Shown: positions 52,330 through 62,455, numbered from the stretch's first letter. The stretch is 64,000 nt of DNA from Mixta theicola (GCF_002895925.1 NZ_NWUO01000015.1:1-64000); one strand, 5' to 3'. The notes: generated by a model not told the origin, from the letters alone. Translations and numbers: made by a program.

Positions 52330-53458
52330 TCTTCCACCGCTCAGCCTTTATATTCATATTCCCTGGTGCGTACAGAAATGCCCCTACTGCGATTTCAACT
52401 CGCACGCTTTAAAAGGCGAGGTGCCGCATGAAGAATATGTTAATCATCTGCTGGCCGATCTGGAGCGCGATCTGCCGTTAACCGGCGGGCGGGAAGTAGC
52501 CACTATCTTTATCGGCGGCGGCACGCCCAGCCTGTTAAGCAGCGCCGCAATGCAGCAGCTGCTGGACGGCGTGCGGTCGCGCCTGCCGCTGGCTGCCGGG
52601 GCGGAAATTACCATGGAAGCCAACCCCGGTACGGTGGAAGCCGATCGTTTTAGTGCTTATCAGGCGGCAGGAATAAACCGTATTTCTATCGGCGTGCAGA
52701 GCTTTAGCCCGCTTAAGCTACAGCGCCTTGGCCGCATTCATGGCCCGGAAGAGGCAAAGCGCGCAGCGCAGCTGGCCGCCAGCCTTGGCCTGCGCAGTTT
52801 TAACCTTGATCTGATGCATGGCCTGCCCGATCAGTCACTGACCGAAGCGCTGGACGATCTGCGCCAGGCGATTGCGCTTAATCCGCCGCATCTCTCCTGG
52901 TATCAGCTAACGATTGAGCCGAATACGCTGTTCGCTTCGCGTCCGCCGGTGCTGCCGGATGATGACGCGCTGTGGGATATTTTTGAGCAGGGGCATCAGC
53001 TGCTGACGGCGGCAGGCTATCAGCAGTATGAAACCTCGGCCTATGCCAAACCTGGCTATCGCTGCGAGCATAATCTTAACTACTGGCGCTTTGGCGACTA
53101 TCTTGGCATTGGCTGCGGCGCGCATGGCAAGCTAACGCAGCCGGATGGCCGGATTGTGCGTACGGTAAAAACGCGCCATCCACGCGGATTTATGGCAGGA
53201 GATTATCTCGATAAGCAGCACGAAGTGGCGGATGAAGATAAGCCGTTTGAATTCTTTATGAACCGTTTCCGCCTGCTGGAGCCAGCGCCGCGCCGCGACT
53301 TTACGCGCTATACCGGTCTGGACGAAGCAATTATCCGACCGCAGCTGGATAGCGCGCTGGAGAAAGGCTATCTGACGGAAACGCCGGAATTCTGGCAGGT
53401 GACGGAGAAAGGTAAACTGTTCCTTAACTCGCTGCTGGAGCTGTTTTTAGCGGAGTGA
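52322..53458 (+). CDS. hemW: Radical SAM heme chaperone HemW
   Basis: A 378-residue protein of the CPO/HemN family. The radical SAM CxxxCxxC motif with the following Phe is in [17 protein letters not shown] (about residues 12-28), and the [11 protein letters not shown]-binding motif follows. It lacks coproporphyrinogen dehydrogenase activity in characterised homologues and serves in heme insertion. Overlaps rdgB by eight bases. A terminator follows; the E. coli yggM-ansB genes are missing downstream. Confidence 0.94.
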   Translation: MANLPPLSLYIHIPWCVQKCPYCDFNSHALKGEVPHEEYVNHLLADLERDLPLTGGREVATIFIGGGTPSLLSSAAMQQLLDGVRSRLPLAAGAEITMEANPGTVEADRFSAYQAAGINRISIGVQSFSPLKLQRLGRIHGPEEAKRAAQLAASLGLRSFNLDLMHGLPDQSLTEALDDLRQAIALNPPHLSWYQLTIEPNTLFASRPPVLPDDDALWDIFEQGHQLLTAAGYQQYETSAYAKPGYRCEHNLNYWRFGDYLGIGCGAHGKLTQPDGRIVRTVKTRHPRGFMAGDYLDKQHEVADEDKPFEFFMNRFRLLEPAPRRDFTRYTGLDEAIIRPQLDSALEKGYLTETPEFWQVTEKGKLFLNSLLELFLAE

Positions 53459-53479
53459 TCTGCTCGATTAAAACCGAAG

Positions 53480-53528
53480 GCTCATTGGTATTAGCCGCTA
53501 TATTACGCTGATATCATGAGCTTTTTTT
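53480..53528 (+). terminator. Terminator after hemW
   Basis: GCTCAT (53480-53485) and ATGAGC (53516-53521) close a long stem-loop with further partly paired inner bases, followed by seven T. Confidence 0.65.
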
Positions 53529-53750
53529 AACGCTCTTAATGGCCGGATGGCGATTTAAATAATGATGCTTGCATTGTCTTTATCATCTACAGAATAATAC
53601 CTTTTTCTTTTAATATCGCTAAATGCTTCAGCATCAGCCTGTATTCCTCATTTCGCTAAGCGACAACGCTAATTATATTGGTATGAGTTTTAACATAATG
53701 CTTTGATAACTTATTAATTATAACTCCCTAAAATAATTCCCTGCTGGTTA

Positions 53751-54065
53751 ATGACTTACTGCACAAAGCGCTATAGCGCTATAGCGCTTGACCCATCCTG
53801 GCCGCATTCTATATGTCATCGAGTGTTCAGAAAGACAAATGCTCAAGTACCATCGAGCCGTTTGATACTTATTCATCCCGGCAATAAGCCCCAGGATACC
53901 GAAGGATGCCTGTTACCAGGCACAAACAGAAATATTAATGAAGTAACACAAAGCGTTATTTTATACGAAAAACTAAAATGTTTGATGATTAAAAATGGAA
54001 TACATAACTTTAAGGTTTTTATAATGTCTTGCTACGTTGATCATGGGAACCAATCATGCAGATAA
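53751..54065 (+). pseudogene. Decayed DUF5675-like gene
   Basis: A 104-codon frame whose second half reads LILIHPGNKPQDTEGCLLPG, the histidine/GxT/GC signature of the DUF5675 family, followed by a plausible C-terminus (SVILYEKLKCLMIKNGIHNF). The N-terminal half of a normal protein (about 60-70 residues with the GRIPAG-type motif) is absent or scrambled; in its place are a 24-bp palindrome and unrelated codons. The His...Thr-Glu-Gly-Cys pattern recalls L,D-transpeptidase active sites, and related genes occur in phage and secretion-effector loci. It overlaps the next gene's start by 10 bases. No ribosome binding site was found. Confidence 0.5.
53766..53789. repeat. Perfect 24-bp palindrome of GCTATAGC repeats
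   Basis: Three overlapping AGCGCT blocks joined by ATA form a 24-base sequence identical to its own reverse complement. It sits inside the decayed DUF5675-like frame. It could extrude as a cruciform or be the junction scar of a deletion. Confidence 0.7.
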
Positions 54066-54415
54066 AGATCATGAAATCAGCAATTTTTAGTTTTGCTCTA
54101 CTATTTTTTAGTATAACCGTTTCTGCAGAGGAAAAATTAACTGGTGGTACGCTACAGGCTTACTGGCGGGCAGAATGGAACGCTGAAGCAACCATCAATA
54201 CGCCTGAACTGAATTTCAGATATTTCCCTGCAGAAGGTTCCTCTTACGGAAAATACATTATAGACATAATATTCAAAGGAAGTGAGGAGGAAAAAATAGC
54301 TTTTATTAAAAAAATCTTCGCTAATATACCCAGCAATTTTTTAGATTATCATGAATGGTATGTTAACCAGCAAGGCACTGTTAATGTAAAAAGTAGAGGA
54401 GTATATGTTATGTAA
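54056..54415 (+). CDS. Exported protein of unknown function, possibly the N-terminal part of a frameshifted gene
   Basis: A 119-residue product with a signal peptide (IKIMKSAIFSFALLFFSITVSA). GGGAA lies six bases before the ATG at 54056; a second ATG at 54071 gives MKSAIF. The mature part contains EWNAEATINTPELNFRYFPA and no known motif. Its 3' end overlaps the next frame by 11 bases. The two may be separate coupled genes, since AGAGGAG precedes the second ATG. Alternatively they are one gene split by a frameshift, since the second frame has no signal peptide but looks like a continuation (CNSSNYEAELISFTP). AT-rich, next to a decayed DUF5675-like gene, so an immunity role is conceivable. Confidence 0.55.
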   Translation: MQIKIMKSAIFSFALLFFSITVSAEEKLTGGTLQAYWRAEWNAEATINTPELNFRYFPAEGSSYGKYIIDIIFKGSEEEKIAFIKKIFANIPSNFLDYHEWYVNQQGTVNVKSRGVYVM

Positions 54416-54761
54416 TTCCTCTAACTATGAAGCGGAGTTAATTTCGTTCACCCCGATTGTATTTAACGAAAACATTAATACACAAGGAGAAAACAGGTAC
54501 ACCAACTGTGGTTACGGTGGCCGATACCCCTACCTAACCTCATATACCCTTAAATCAGATGCGAAAAGCGGTCAACTCAAGCGTGAGCCCAATGATAACG
54601 CTAAAACCAGCTATACCTTTACGCATGATAACAACGTCGTAAAAATTAAAACCATTAATAAAGAATGGATGTATGTCTCCTTACGTGATCTCACCAAGCC
54701 CGATCCATTAAGCGATAAAAGAGGCTATATTAAATTTAGCGATGTTGAGCCATTGAATTAA
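54405..54761 (+). CDS. Protein with C-terminal SH3-like segment, possibly the continuation of the preceding frame
   Basis: A 118-residue frame. The C-terminal about 55 residues (VVKIKTINKEWMYVSLRDLT ... RGYIKFSDVEPLN) resemble a bacterial SH3-like fold. The N-terminal part (NSSNYEAELISFTPIVFNEN) lacks a signal peptide. Overlaps the upstream exported protein by 11 bases. If a one-base shift joined both, the product would be an exported protein of about 230 residues with an SH3-like end. Which reading is right cannot be settled here. Confidence 0.5.
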   Translation: MLCNSSNYEAELISFTPIVFNENINTQGENRYTNCGYGGRYPYLTSYTLKSDAKSGQLKREPNDNAKTSYTFTHDNNVVKIKTINKEWMYVSLRDLTKPDPLSDKRGYIKFSDVEPLN

Positions 54762-54800
54762 CATTACTCCTTCAGCCAGCAGCTGCGGACAATACTTAAG

Positions 54801-54830
54801 CGCCCTGATCACCTTTTGGCCATCAGGGCG
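54801..54830. terminator. Hairpin between the SH3-like gene and yggN
   Basis: CGCCCTGAT (54801-54809) and ATCAGGGCG (54822-54830) form a 9-bp stem between convergent genes, just after yggN's stop side. The T-run is poor. Confidence 0.5.
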
Positions 54831-54835
54831 TATGA

Positions 54836-55546
54836 CTATTTAAGGCCAGCTAACACCGCTTTACGCTGGTTTTCCAGCGCGGTCACGCGATTACACACTT
54901 CGTGGCCGAAGTTCTGGAAATCCTGTTCCTGATTGCTCCATTCAGCCTGGATCGCCTGCTGCAGGCCGCCCAGGTTGCCCATAATCGCCTGCAAAGGGTT
55001 ATTGCCCTGGCTGGCCTGTTTGGTGCCCATTTCATTCAGGCTGTCCTGAACTACGCCGCCCAAACTGCTTTGTACCAGCCGCTCTCCGTCAGCACGAACC
55101 TGATCGATAGCCTGATGATGGAAGGTTAATCCGTCGCTGCGATGCTCGATAATGCGGTTCATTTGCTGCTTCAGCTGTTTATCCAGCGTGGTGAGCCGGT
55201 TGCGCACGTTGCTGTCCGCCCCCAATTTTTCAACCACCACCTTATCCAGCGCCACGCGACCTTTTTCCAGCCGCTGCGATGCGCCCTGGTCAACCCATGG
55301 CAGATCGCGACGCAGCGCCGTCTGATAATCTATCGCTTTCTGACGCGTCGCATTATCTGGCTGAATCTGCTTGCCGTTGTACTGCAGATCGCCCACCGGG
55401 GAGATGATCAGATTACCGCTGGCGCCTACTACCTGTACCGACTGCGGCGTAATAACCACATCATCCTGCGGTTTCACCGGGCATTCATAAGCCGCGTGCG
55501 CCTGCACCGCAGCCAGAAAAAGTGCGCCCGTCAGCGCTTTACGCAT
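54836..55546 (-). CDS. yggN: DUF2884 family exported protein YggN
   Basis: A 236-residue protein with a signal peptide (MRKALTGALFLAAVQAHA) and a long helical, Gln-rich mature part. Cys residues occur near both ends (YECPVKP and EVCNRV), so an end-to-end disulfide is possible. Its length and place before yggL identify YggN. Function unknown. The second of two adjacent ATGs (55546) is taken as start, but 55549 is equally possible. Confidence 0.9.
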   Translation of the reverse strand: MRKALTGALFLAAVQAHAAYECPVKPQDDVVITPQSVQVVGASGNLIISPVGDLQYNGKQIQPDNATRQKAIDYQTALRRDLPWVDQGASQRLEKGRVALDKVVVEKLGADSNVRNRLTTLDKQLKQQMNRIIEHRSDGLTFHHQAIDQVRADGERLVQSSLGGVVQDSLNEMGTKQASQGNNPLQAIMGNLGGLQQAIQAEWSNQEQDFQNFGHEVCNRVTALENQRKAVLAGLK

Positions 55547-55708
55547 CATAAAGACTCCTGCATTCGTTATAGGTCATCATTCTCCTGTGCGTCTGCCTGA
55601 AAAACAGACGCTGCGGTAAGCCTGCCGCAATTTCCACCGCTGCCAGCCAGCTTCGGGGCGCTGAGTTAGCGCGCTGCCGGTCTGCCAGTATGCGCGCCAA
55701 CTTAGCGT

Positions 55709-56035
55709 TTAGTCCCACCAGACATCAAACAGTTCAGTGACTTTTACGCCTTCCATTTTGCGCGCTTCCAGCCACTGTCGGACCAGTTCGCGCTGCTCAT
55801 CGGTACATTTACCGATTTTTTGCAGGCAAACCAGCCCTTCCCATTGCAGATAACCGCTGCCGTCAAATGCCAGCCCGTTAGGTTCAATCACTTCATTGAT
55901 AAAAGCATCAACGGTCGTATCGATCTCTTCTATCGCCGTGCCCTGCGGGAACGTCCAGGCAACGGAAAAGCCCAGCTCCTGAAACTCGTCGATATGCAGC
56001 TTCTTACGTAAACGGCGGCTACGCTGTGTTGCCAT
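55709..56035 (-). CDS. yggL: YggL family 50S ribosome-associated protein
   Basis: A 108-residue protein with the family strings RSRRLRKKLHIDEFQELGF, GSGYLQWEGLVCL and the terminal TELFDVWWD. YggL associates with the large ribosomal subunit in E. coli. Same length as E. coli (108). Its ATG overlaps the trmB stop by one base, so trmB-yggL is a coupled leftward pair. Confidence 0.94.
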   Translation of the reverse strand: MATQRSRRLRKKLHIDEFQELGFSVAWTFPQGTAIEEIDTTVDAFINEVIEPNGLAFDGSGYLQWEGLVCLQKIGKCTDEQRELVRQWLEARKMEGVKVTELFDVWWD

Positions 56036-56754
56036 TATTTAATCCTCTCAAACATTAAATCCCATACGCCATGGCCCAGTCGCTGCCCGCGCTGCTCAAA
56101 TTTCGTCAATGGCCGCGTTTCCGGACGCGGCACATAGTCATTGGTTGCGGACTGGTTTTGATAACCCGCCACGCTGCTCATCACTTCCAGCATGTGCTCA
56201 GCATATTCCTGCCAGTCGGTGGCCATATGGAATACGCCGCCCAGCTTCAGTTTACGCAATACCAGCTCGGCAAAAGGCACCTGCACAATACGGCGCTTAT
56301 TATGACGCGCTTTATGCCAGGGATCGGGGAAAAATAGCTGCACCATACGCAACGAGTTATCCGGGATCATCTTTTCCAGCACTTCAACCGCATCGTGACA
56401 CATCACGCGCAGATTTTTAATGTCGGCTTCCTGAGCCGATCCCAGGCAGGCTCCCACGCCAGGTGCATGAACCTCGATACCGAGGAAATTTTGCTCCGGG
56501 TTCGTGCTGGCCATCGCCACCAGCGATGCGCCCATGCCGAAACCGATTTCCAGCACCACCGGCGCTTCCCGGCCAAATAACGCCACCAGATCCACCGGCT
56601 CCGCCTGGTACTCTACGCCCATAACCGGCCATAAGGTATCAAGCGCCTGTTGTTGGCCCTTTGTCAGGCGACCCTGACGACGCACAAAGCTGCGGATACG
56701 ACGCAAAGGGCGTCCGTTTTCATCAAATTCCGGTGTGATGACGTCATTAATCAT
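56035..56754 (-). CDS. trmB: tRNA (guanine46-N7)-methyltransferase TrmB
   Basis: A 239-residue SAM-dependent enzyme forming m7G46 in tRNA variable loops. The SAM-binding [13 protein letters not shown] and the signature [15 protein letters not shown] are present. Length matches E. coli (239). Divergent from mutY, with the likely mutY promoter just behind its start. Confidence 0.96.
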   Translation of the reverse strand: MINDVITPEFDENGRPLRRIRSFVRRQGRLTKGQQQALDTLWPVMGVEYQAEPVDLVALFGREAPVVLEIGFGMGASLVAMASTNPEQNFLGIEVHAPGVGACLGSAQEADIKNLRVMCHDAVEVLEKMIPDNSLRMVQLFFPDPWHKARHNKRRIVQVPFAELVLRKLKLGGVFHMATDWQEYAEHMLEVMSSVAGYQNQSATNDYVPRPETRPLTKFEQRGQRLGHGVWDLMFERIK

Positions 56755-56911
56755 GTCGTTGCCTGCCTGTCTGCATATTCAGGAAAACGGGCATTATGCA
56801 AAGTTACCGGACAGAAGCAAGCACTTGCAAAGTTCCGGTTTACTCCACGCAATGTCTATGCTGGAATGCCTGCCTGAGTGTAGAGCAATAACGGAAATTT
56901 TCCTTCTCATG

Positions 56912-57997
56912 ATGCAAGCGCAACAGTTCGCGCAGCAGGTGCTGGACTGGTATCAGCGCTTCGGACGTAAAACCCTACCGTGGCAACAGGCCAAAACGCC
57001 TTACAAGGTCTGGCTCTCTGAAGTCATGCTGCAACAAACCCAGGTCGCCACCGTTATCCCCTATTTTGAGCGCTTTATGGCGCGCTTTCCTGAGGTCAAC
57101 GATCTGGCCGCAGCGCCGCTGGATGAAGTGCTTCATCTGTGGACCGGGTTAGGTTACTACGCCCGCGCGCGCAACTTACATAAGGCGGCGCAAACCATCG
57201 CCGATCGTCATCAGGGCATTTTCCCTGAAACCTTTGATGAGGTTGCCGCCCTGCCCGGCGTTGGCCGCTCTACCGCAGGCGCGGTGCTATCGCTGGCGCT
57301 GGGCCAGCACTACCCGATTCTGGACGGCAACGTAAAGCGCGTGCTGGCGCGCTGCTATACGGTTGGCGGCTGGCCGGGCAAAAAAGAGGTGGAAAAGCGC
57401 CTGTGGCAGATTGCAGAAGAGGTCACGCCTGCGGCAGGCGTTAGCCAGTTTAATCAGGCGATGATGGATCTCGGCGCGCTGGTTTGCACGCGCTCAAAGC
57501 CCAAATGCGAAATCTGCCCGCTGAATAACGGCTGTATGGCTTATGCCGAGGGAAGCTGGGCCAGCTATCCCGGTAAAAAACCAAAGCAGACGCTGCCGGA
57601 ACGCACCGGCTATATGCTGCTGATGCAGCGCGGCGACGGCGTCTGGCTGGAGCAGCGCCCGCCCGTTGGGCTGTGGGGCGGCCTGTTTTGCTTTCCGCAG
57701 TTCGCTAACGAAGAGGAGCTGCGAGCCTGGCTAACCGCGCGCGGCATCCGCAGCGCGGCACTACAGCAGCTGACGGCTTTTCGCCATACTTTTAGTCATT
57801 TTCACCTGGATATTGTGCCAATGTGGCTGGAGCTGCCATCCACAGGCGCGGCGATGGATGAATACGCGGGTCTCTGGTATAACTTAGCGCAACCACCGGC
57901 CGTGGGATTAGCCGCGCCGGTCGAACGCCTGCTGCAAGAATTGCGGCATCCCCAGCAAATATCGCTGCATATGCGCGTTTCTGAAGAGGAAAAGTAA
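56912..57997 (+). CDS. mutY: Adenine DNA glycosylase MutY
   Basis: A 361-residue base-excision repair glycosylase removing adenine opposite 8-oxoguanine. The HhH motif [16 protein letters not shown] with the catalytic Asp downstream ([13 protein letters not shown]), and the [4Fe-4S] loop [17 protein letters not shown], are intact. A C-terminal NUDIX-like 8-oxoG recognition domain starts near residue 225. The start at 56912 ([13 protein letters not shown]) follows E. coli; a tandem ATG at 56909 is equivalent, and the upstream open frame is not conserved. Overlaps yggX by one base. Confidence 0.95.
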   Translation: MQAQQFAQQVLDWYQRFGRKTLPWQQAKTPYKVWLSEVMLQQTQVATVIPYFERFMARFPEVNDLAAAPLDEVLHLWTGLGYYARARNLHKAAQTIADRHQGIFPETFDEVAALPGVGRSTAGAVLSLALGQHYPILDGNVKRVLARCYTVGGWPGKKEVEKRLWQIAEEVTPAAGVSQFNQAMMDLGALVCTRSKPKCEICPLNNGCMAYAEGSWASYPGKKPKQTLPERTGYMLLMQRGDGVWLEQRPPVGLWGGLFCFPQFANEEELRAWLTARGIRSAALQQLTAFRHTFSHFHLDIVPMWLELPSTGAAMDEYAGLWYNLAQPPAVGLAAPVERLLQELRHPQQISLHMRVSEEEK

Positions 57998-58269
57998 TGA
58001 GCCGCACAATTTTTTGTACGTTTCTGCAACGCGAAGCTGAAGGCCAGGATTTTCAGCTTTACCCAGGCGAACTGGGAAAACGCATCTACAATGACATCTC
58101 GAAAGAAGCCTGGTCAAAGTGGATGAGTAAACAGACCATGTTGATTAACGAGAAGAAACTCAACATGATGAACCCGGAAGATCGCAAGGTGCTGGAGAAG
58201 GAGATGGTCAATTTCCTGTTCGAAGGCAAAGATGTGCATATCGAAGGTTATACCCCACCAGAGAAATAA
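57997..58269 (+). CDS. yggX: Fe(2+)-trafficking protein YggX
   Basis: A 90-residue protein protecting Fe-S clusters from oxidants. The conserved Cys7 in [15 protein letters not shown] and the downstream PGELGKRIY and [14 protein letters not shown] segments are present. Its ATG overlaps the mutY stop by one base; mutY-yggX is a conserved coupled pair, sensible since MutY is an Fe-S enzyme of oxidative damage repair. Controlled by SoxRS in E. coli. Confidence 0.96.
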   Translation: MSRTIFCTFLQREAEGQDFQLYPGELGKRIYNDISKEAWSKWMSKQTMLINEKKLNMMNPEDRKVLEKEMVNFLFEGKDVHIEGYTPPEK

Positions 58270-58275
58270 AATTTT

Positions 58276-58300
58276 GGGCCTCATTTGAGGCCCCTGTTTT
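58276..58300 (+). terminator. Hairpin between yggX and mltC
   Basis: GGGCCTC-ATTT-GAGGCCC (58276-58293) followed by CTGTTTT. A partial terminator or attenuator before mltC. Confidence 0.55.
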
Positions 58301-58318
58301 GGGTTCAGCGCAGATACG

Positions 58319-59398
58319 ATGAAAAAAAAATTTATTGCTTTGCTGGTGATAGCACCGCTGCTGGTTTCCTGCTCAGGAAGTAAAAAACAGACCTTCCATG
58401 AGGAATGGGTAAAAGATACCAACGGCTTCGACATTTTGATGGGCCAGTTTGCTCATAACATCGAGAATATCTGGGGAATCAACGAAGTCCTGATAGCCGG
58501 GCCAAAAGACTACGTTAAATACAGCGATAACTACTACACCCGCAGCCATATCAATTTTGAAAAAGGCTCGATCACGATTGAGACCATTTCTGGCACCGAT
58601 CCGGCGGCCAGCCTGCGTCAGGCGATTATCACCACCTTGTTGATTGGTGAAGATCCCGGCAATGTCGATCTCTATTCTGATGCCAACGATGTGCAACTTA
58701 GCAAAGAGCCGCTGCTGTATGGCCAGGTGCTGGATAATACCGGTCAGCCTATTCGCTGGCAGGGCCGCGCCGCCAGCTTCGCGGATTATCTGATTCAGAA
58801 TAAGCTACAGCGCCGCGTTTCCGGTCTGCATGTGATCTGGTCCGTCACCATTCCGATGGTGCCTAACCATCTCGACAAGCGTGCGCACAAATATCTGCCT
58901 CTGGTGCGTAAGGCGGCGGAAAAATATAACGTTGATGCTTCGCTGATCCTGGCGATTATGCAAATCGAATCCAGCTTTAACCCGTATGCGGTCAGCCATT
59001 CCGACGCGCTGGGTCTGATGCAGGTGGTTCAGCATTCTGCCGGTCTTGACGTCTTCAGAATGAAAGGGAAATGGGGCAAACCCAGCCGCAGCTATCTGTT
59101 CGATCCGGAAAATAATATTGATACCGGCACCGCCTATCTGTCGATTTTGCAGGACAATTATCTGGCGGGGATTGCTAATCCAGTATCGCGACGTTATGCG
59201 GTGATTACCGCCTATAACGGCGGCGCGGGCAGCGTGCTGCGCGTGTTCTCCAGCGATAAAGATCGGGCCTTTGCGCAGATCAACTCGCTGGCGCCGGACG
59301 ACGTGTACCAAACCCTGACCACCCGGCATCCATCCGCCGAGTCACGCCGTTATCTGTATAAAGTCAGCCACGCCCAGCGCAGCTACAACCGCTTTTAA
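58319..59398 (+). CDS. mltC: Membrane-bound lytic murein transglycosylase C
   Basis: A 359-residue outer-membrane lipoprotein cleaving peptidoglycan with formation of 1,6-anhydromuramic ends. The signal peptide ends in the lipobox LLVSC (Cys about residue 19). A DUF3393 domain (about 35-190) is followed by a family 1 (SLT) lysozyme-like domain with the catalytic Glu in [16 protein letters not shown], then DALGLMQV and [10 protein letters not shown]. Length matches E. coli (359). Followed by a strong terminator. Confidence 0.96.
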   Translation: MKKKFIALLVIAPLLVSCSGSKKQTFHEEWVKDTNGFDILMGQFAHNIENIWGINEVLIAGPKDYVKYSDNYYTRSHINFEKGSITIETISGTDPAASLRQAIITTLLIGEDPGNVDLYSDANDVQLSKEPLLYGQVLDNTGQPIRWQGRAASFADYLIQNKLQRRVSGLHVIWSVTIPMVPNHLDKRAHKYLPLVRKAAEKYNVDASLILAIMQIESSFNPYAVSHSDALGLMQVVQHSAGLDVFRMKGKWGKPSRSYLFDPENNIDTGTAYLSILQDNYLAGIANPVSRRYAVITAYNGGAGSVLRVFSSDKDRAFAQINSLAPDDVYQTLTTRHPSAESRRYLYKVSHAQRSYNRF

Positions 59399-59405
59399 CG
59401 CGCAT

Positions 59406-59440
59406 AAAAAAGCCAGCCTGAACCAGGCTGGCCTTTTATT
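59406..59440. terminator. Bidirectional terminator between mltC and the PEP-hydrolase-like gene
   Basis: GCCAGCCT-GAACC-AGGCTGGC (59412-59432) with an A-run on the left and T-rich sequence on the right, so it can serve mltC and the convergent leftward operon. Confidence 0.88.
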
Positions 59441-59466
59441 TAAAACCCTGATGCTGGCGTTAACTA

Positions 59467-60297
59467 TTAACGCTGAATATTTTTAAACTGCTTAGTTGTA
59501 TTGGTTAAAGCCACTTCCGTTGGTAACCGCTCCATTGAGCTGGCGCCATAAAAACCGTCGCACAGCGGGCAGTTATCCATAATAAATTGCGCATCTTCCG
59601 GCGTAGAAATCGGACCGCCGTGGCACAGCACGATAATATCTTCACGCACCGCTTTCGCCGCCTGTGCCCAGGCATTGATTAGCGGCACGCAATCCTCCAG
59701 CTTCAGCGCGGTTTCCGCGCCGATATTTCCGCCGGTGGTTAATCCCATATGCGGCACGATAATATCCGCGCCCGCCTCGGTCATCGCGACAGCATCCTGT
59801 TCGCTAAAAACATACGGCGTGGTGAGCATATCTTTCTGATGCGCCAGGCGGATCATCTCAACTTCCAGCCCATAACCCATGCCGGTCTCTTCCAGATTGG
59901 CGCGGAAGTTACCGTCTATCAGGCCCACCGTAGGAAAGTTTTGTACGCCGGAAAAGCCGAGCGCCTTTAAGTCGTCCAGAAACTTATCAAAATGGCAGAA
60001 AGGATCGGTGCCGTTTACGCCTGCCAGTACCGGCGTTTTTTTAACGACCGGCAGCACTTCTTTCGCCATATCAACCACGATTTCATTCGCGTTGCCGTAG
60101 GCCAGCAGCCCTGCTAATGAACCACGTCCCGCCATACGATAACGCCCTGAGTTATAAATTACGATCAGGTCGATGCCGCCCGCTTCTTCACATTTGGCGG
60201 AGAGTCCGGTGCCCGCGCCGCCGCCAATGATCGGTTCACGCCGGGCAATCATGGCACGAAAATTTTCCAGCAATTCCTGTCGGTTTAACGCAGGCAT
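59467..60297 (-). CDS. Phosphoenolpyruvate hydrolase-like TIM-barrel protein
   Basis: A 276-residue protein of the PEP hydrolase-like (TIM-barrel signal transduction) family. Typical segments are [20 protein letters not shown] and [17 protein letters not shown] near the N-terminus, [13 protein letters not shown] and [18 protein letters not shown] in the middle, and [14 protein letters not shown] near the end. The family is found fused to or adjacent to Tm-1-like UPF0261 proteins, as here (two-base gap). Its true reaction is not known; the Tm-1 name comes from the tomato resistance protein that shares both domains. Second gene of a two-gene leftward operon; a TetR-type gene is divergent upstream. 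Confidence 0.88.
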   Translation of the reverse strand: MPALNRQELLENFRAMIARREPIIGGGAGTGLSAKCEEAGGIDLIVIYNSGRYRMAGRGSLAGLLAYGNANEIVVDMAKEVLPVVKKTPVLAGVNGTDPFCHFDKFLDDLKALGFSGVQNFPTVGLIDGNFRANLEETGMGYGLEVEMIRLAHQKDMLTTPYVFSEQDAVAMTEAGADIIVPHMGLTTGGNIGAETALKLEDCVPLINAWAQAAKAVREDIIVLCHGGPISTPEDAQFIMDNCPLCDGFYGASSMERLPTEVALTNTTKQFKNIQR

Positions 60298-60299
60298 GA

Positions 60300-61520
60300 T
60301 TAGAGTTCCCTGGTGTTGATAGTACGAAACGCTTTAACGGCAGCGTCAGCAAACTTTGCATCATTAATGTTATAAGGTAATCGTATTATTTTTCTTTTTT
60401 CGGTTGGTATCAGTTCTGCTTCCAGCGTGGAGATAAAAGCTTCATTCGCTTCGGGCGACCAGAATGGCATCCCCGGCGCGTCAAGAGCGGAAAATCCCCC
60501 TTCCGGAATTAAAAACCGTACTTCCCCTTCGCAGCGATTAAGCCTGGCGGCAATCCACTTTGCTATCGCGCGGTTTTCCCCTGGTGTGGTGCGCATTAGC
60601 GTGACCTGGGCGTTATGGTGATAAAACAGCCGGTCCGCATATTTTTCCGGCACGCTTGATGGATGGCCAAAATTGACCATATCCAGCGCGCCGCAGGAAA
60701 CAACATAAGGCACCTGTGAGCGAGCGATTGCTTCAAAGCGCGTTTCAGCGCAGGCCAGTACGCCGCCGGCTAACAAATCGCAAACTTCGGTGGTGGTCAG
60801 ATCCAGTACGCCGGCCAGCATTCCGCTATCCGCCAGTTTTTCCATCGCCATGCCGCCGCTGCCGGTGGCATGAAAAATCAGACAATCAAACTCGTCTTCC
60901 AGCTGCCGGCTCACCGCCTGGATACAGGGCGTGGTTACGCCAAACATGGTTAAGCCAAGCGCAGGTTTATCGTCCGCGCAGGCTTCCGGCTGGAATAGCA
61001 CCGCACCCGCGATTTGATGCGCGGCGTTGCCCAGAACCTGACGCGATATACGGTTAAGGCCCGCCACATCGGTAACGGAATAAAGCATACTAATGTCGCT
61101 GGCGCCGATATAGCCCGCCACATCGCCTGAGGCCATGGTGGAAACCATCACTTTCGGCACGCCAACCGCTAAATCCTGCATCGCTGGCGTAATCAGCGCG
61201 GTGCCGCCAGAGCCGCCTAAACCGAGAATACCGGCTATATCCTGACGCGTACTAAGGTAATGCTGAAAAGCCAGCGCCATCGCCTCGATTGCACGACCAC
61301 GGTCGCCGCAAAAAACTGCCGCCGCGCCCTGCGGATGAAAAGCGGCAACCTCTTCTGGCTTCACATCTGCAGCAGACCTGGCGTTAAGTGATTGTGTTGA
61401 CAGGTCAACCGTCCGCGCCCGTAAGCCAGTTTTGCTAATCAAATCTCGAACGTAAAACAGTTCGCTTCCTTTAGTATCCGCTGTAGCAGCAATATAGATG
61501 TAACCGGTTTCTTTTTTCAT
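60300..61520 (-). CDS. Tm-1-like (UPF0261) ATP-binding domain protein
   Basis: A 406-residue protein of the UPF0261/Tm-1-like family. The N-terminal [17 protein letters not shown] (about 12-28), the Gly-rich [20 protein letters not shown] and the [19 protein letters not shown] segment are the conserved nucleotide-binding features. It is followed after two bases by a PEP-hydrolase-like gene, and in many bacteria and in plants the two parts are linked. The physiological role is unknown. A TetR-type regulator diverges upstream with a palindromic candidate operator between. Confidence 0.88.
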   Translation of the reverse strand: MKKETGYIYIAATADTKGSELFYVRDLISKTGLRARTVDLSTQSLNARSAADVKPEEVAAFHPQGAAAVFCGDRGRAIEAMALAFQHYLSTRQDIAGILGLGGSGGTALITPAMQDLAVGVPKVMVSTMASGDVAGYIGASDISMLYSVTDVAGLNRISRQVLGNAAHQIAGAVLFQPEACADDKPALGLTMFGVTTPCIQAVSRQLEDEFDCLIFHATGSGGMAMEKLADSGMLAGVLDLTTTEVCDLLAGGVLACAETRFEAIARSQVPYVVSCGALDMVNFGHPSSVPEKYADRLFYHHNAQVTLMRTTPGENRAIAKWIAARLNRCEGEVRFLIPEGGFSALDAPGMPFWSPEANEAFISTLEAELIPTEKRKIIRLPYNINDAKFADAAVKAFRTINTREL

Positions 61521-61638
61521 TTCTGTTAACCATTCCTGTTAAGTAAGGCATTAATCACTTGATAAAACTGAAATAAAAACCAAAATGCTCTTTATAAGCG
61601 GATGGAAGGCCGTTCGTTCGAGACCACAGTATCATCGT

Positions 61639-61656
61639 CTTGATTGTTAAATCAAG
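61639..61656. promoter_or_regulatory. Candidate TetR-type operator between UPF0261 and tetR-like genes
   Basis: CTTGATT-GTTA-AATCAAG (61639-61656) is a perfect 7-bp inverted repeat with a four-base centre, placed in the divergent gap. Regulators of this class bind such short palindromes. Function is inferred from position only. Confidence 0.5.
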
Positions 61657-61807
61657 CGAATGAAATGCACGTCTCAACAATAATAAGAAAAAACTGATGA
61701 TTAAACAGATCGAATGTTGGCTGTTAATATTATTAGTTTGCTATAGTGCCAACAGAGCTTGGCAAATCAGCGGACACTGGGTCCGAACAGAAAAACAAGG
61801 GGTTAAA

Positions 61808-62455
61808 GTGGTTGAAAGGGACACCCAGGCAGATATGCCGATGACGTCTACGCGCGCCCGTACGCGCAGGCTATTAATTGAAACGGCAATGAAACTGTTT
61901 GATAGCGGTAGCTTTCCTTCCATTACCGAGGTAGCGCAGGCAGCTCAGCTCTCGCGCGCCACAGCATACCGTTACTTCCCTACTCAAAGCGCGCTGGTTT
62001 CAGCAATTGTGACTGAAACGCTGAGTCCGATGAAAAATTTCCAGCCGACAAAGCCGGATGTCAGCGATCGTATTGATGAACTACTGGCTTTCGCTTTTCC
62101 GCGCATGTTGCAACATGAAGGCACGCTACGTGCGGCGCTGCATTTATCCCTGACGCAGTGGGCGCAGTCCCGCTCTACGGATTTACCGCTGGTTAAAGAA
62201 AAGCTGATACGCGGCAACCGTAAGCAAACGCTGCAGCGAGTGGTTGAGCCGCTGCGAGCCGAGCTGCCTCCAGAAGTGCTGCAAAAGGTAATGTATGCGT
62301 TATCACTGGTTTATGGCTCTGAAATTTTTCTGGTGATGAAAGATATTTGGGGCTGTGATGATGATTCTCTGCAGGACGTTGCGCGCTGGATTGCCAGGGC
62401 TATCGTACGCCAGGCGCGGGAAGACGCGCAGTCGGAATCGGACACTGAAAAATAG
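61808..62455 (+). CDS. TetR/AcrR family transcriptional regulator
   Basis: About 215 residues. The N-terminal TetR HTH is clear: ITEVAQAAQLSRATAYRYFP about 40 residues in. The C-terminal ligand domain is all-helical and not recognised. The GTG at 61808 with AAGGGG upstream is preferred; the ATG at 61835 is possible and the longer frame from 61697 has a hydrophobic start without support. It is divergent from the UPF0261/PEP-hydrolase-like operon, which it probably regulates. Confidence 0.85.
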   Translation: MVERDTQADMPMTSTRARTRRLLIETAMKLFDSGSFPSITEVAQAAQLSRATAYRYFPTQSALVSAIVTETLSPMKNFQPTKPDVSDRIDELLAFAFPRMLQHEGTLRAALHLSLTQWAQSRSTDLPLVKEKLIRGNRKQTLQRVVEPLRAELPPEVLQKVMYALSLVYGSEIFLVMKDIWGCDDDSLQDVARWIARAIVRQAREDAQSESDTEK

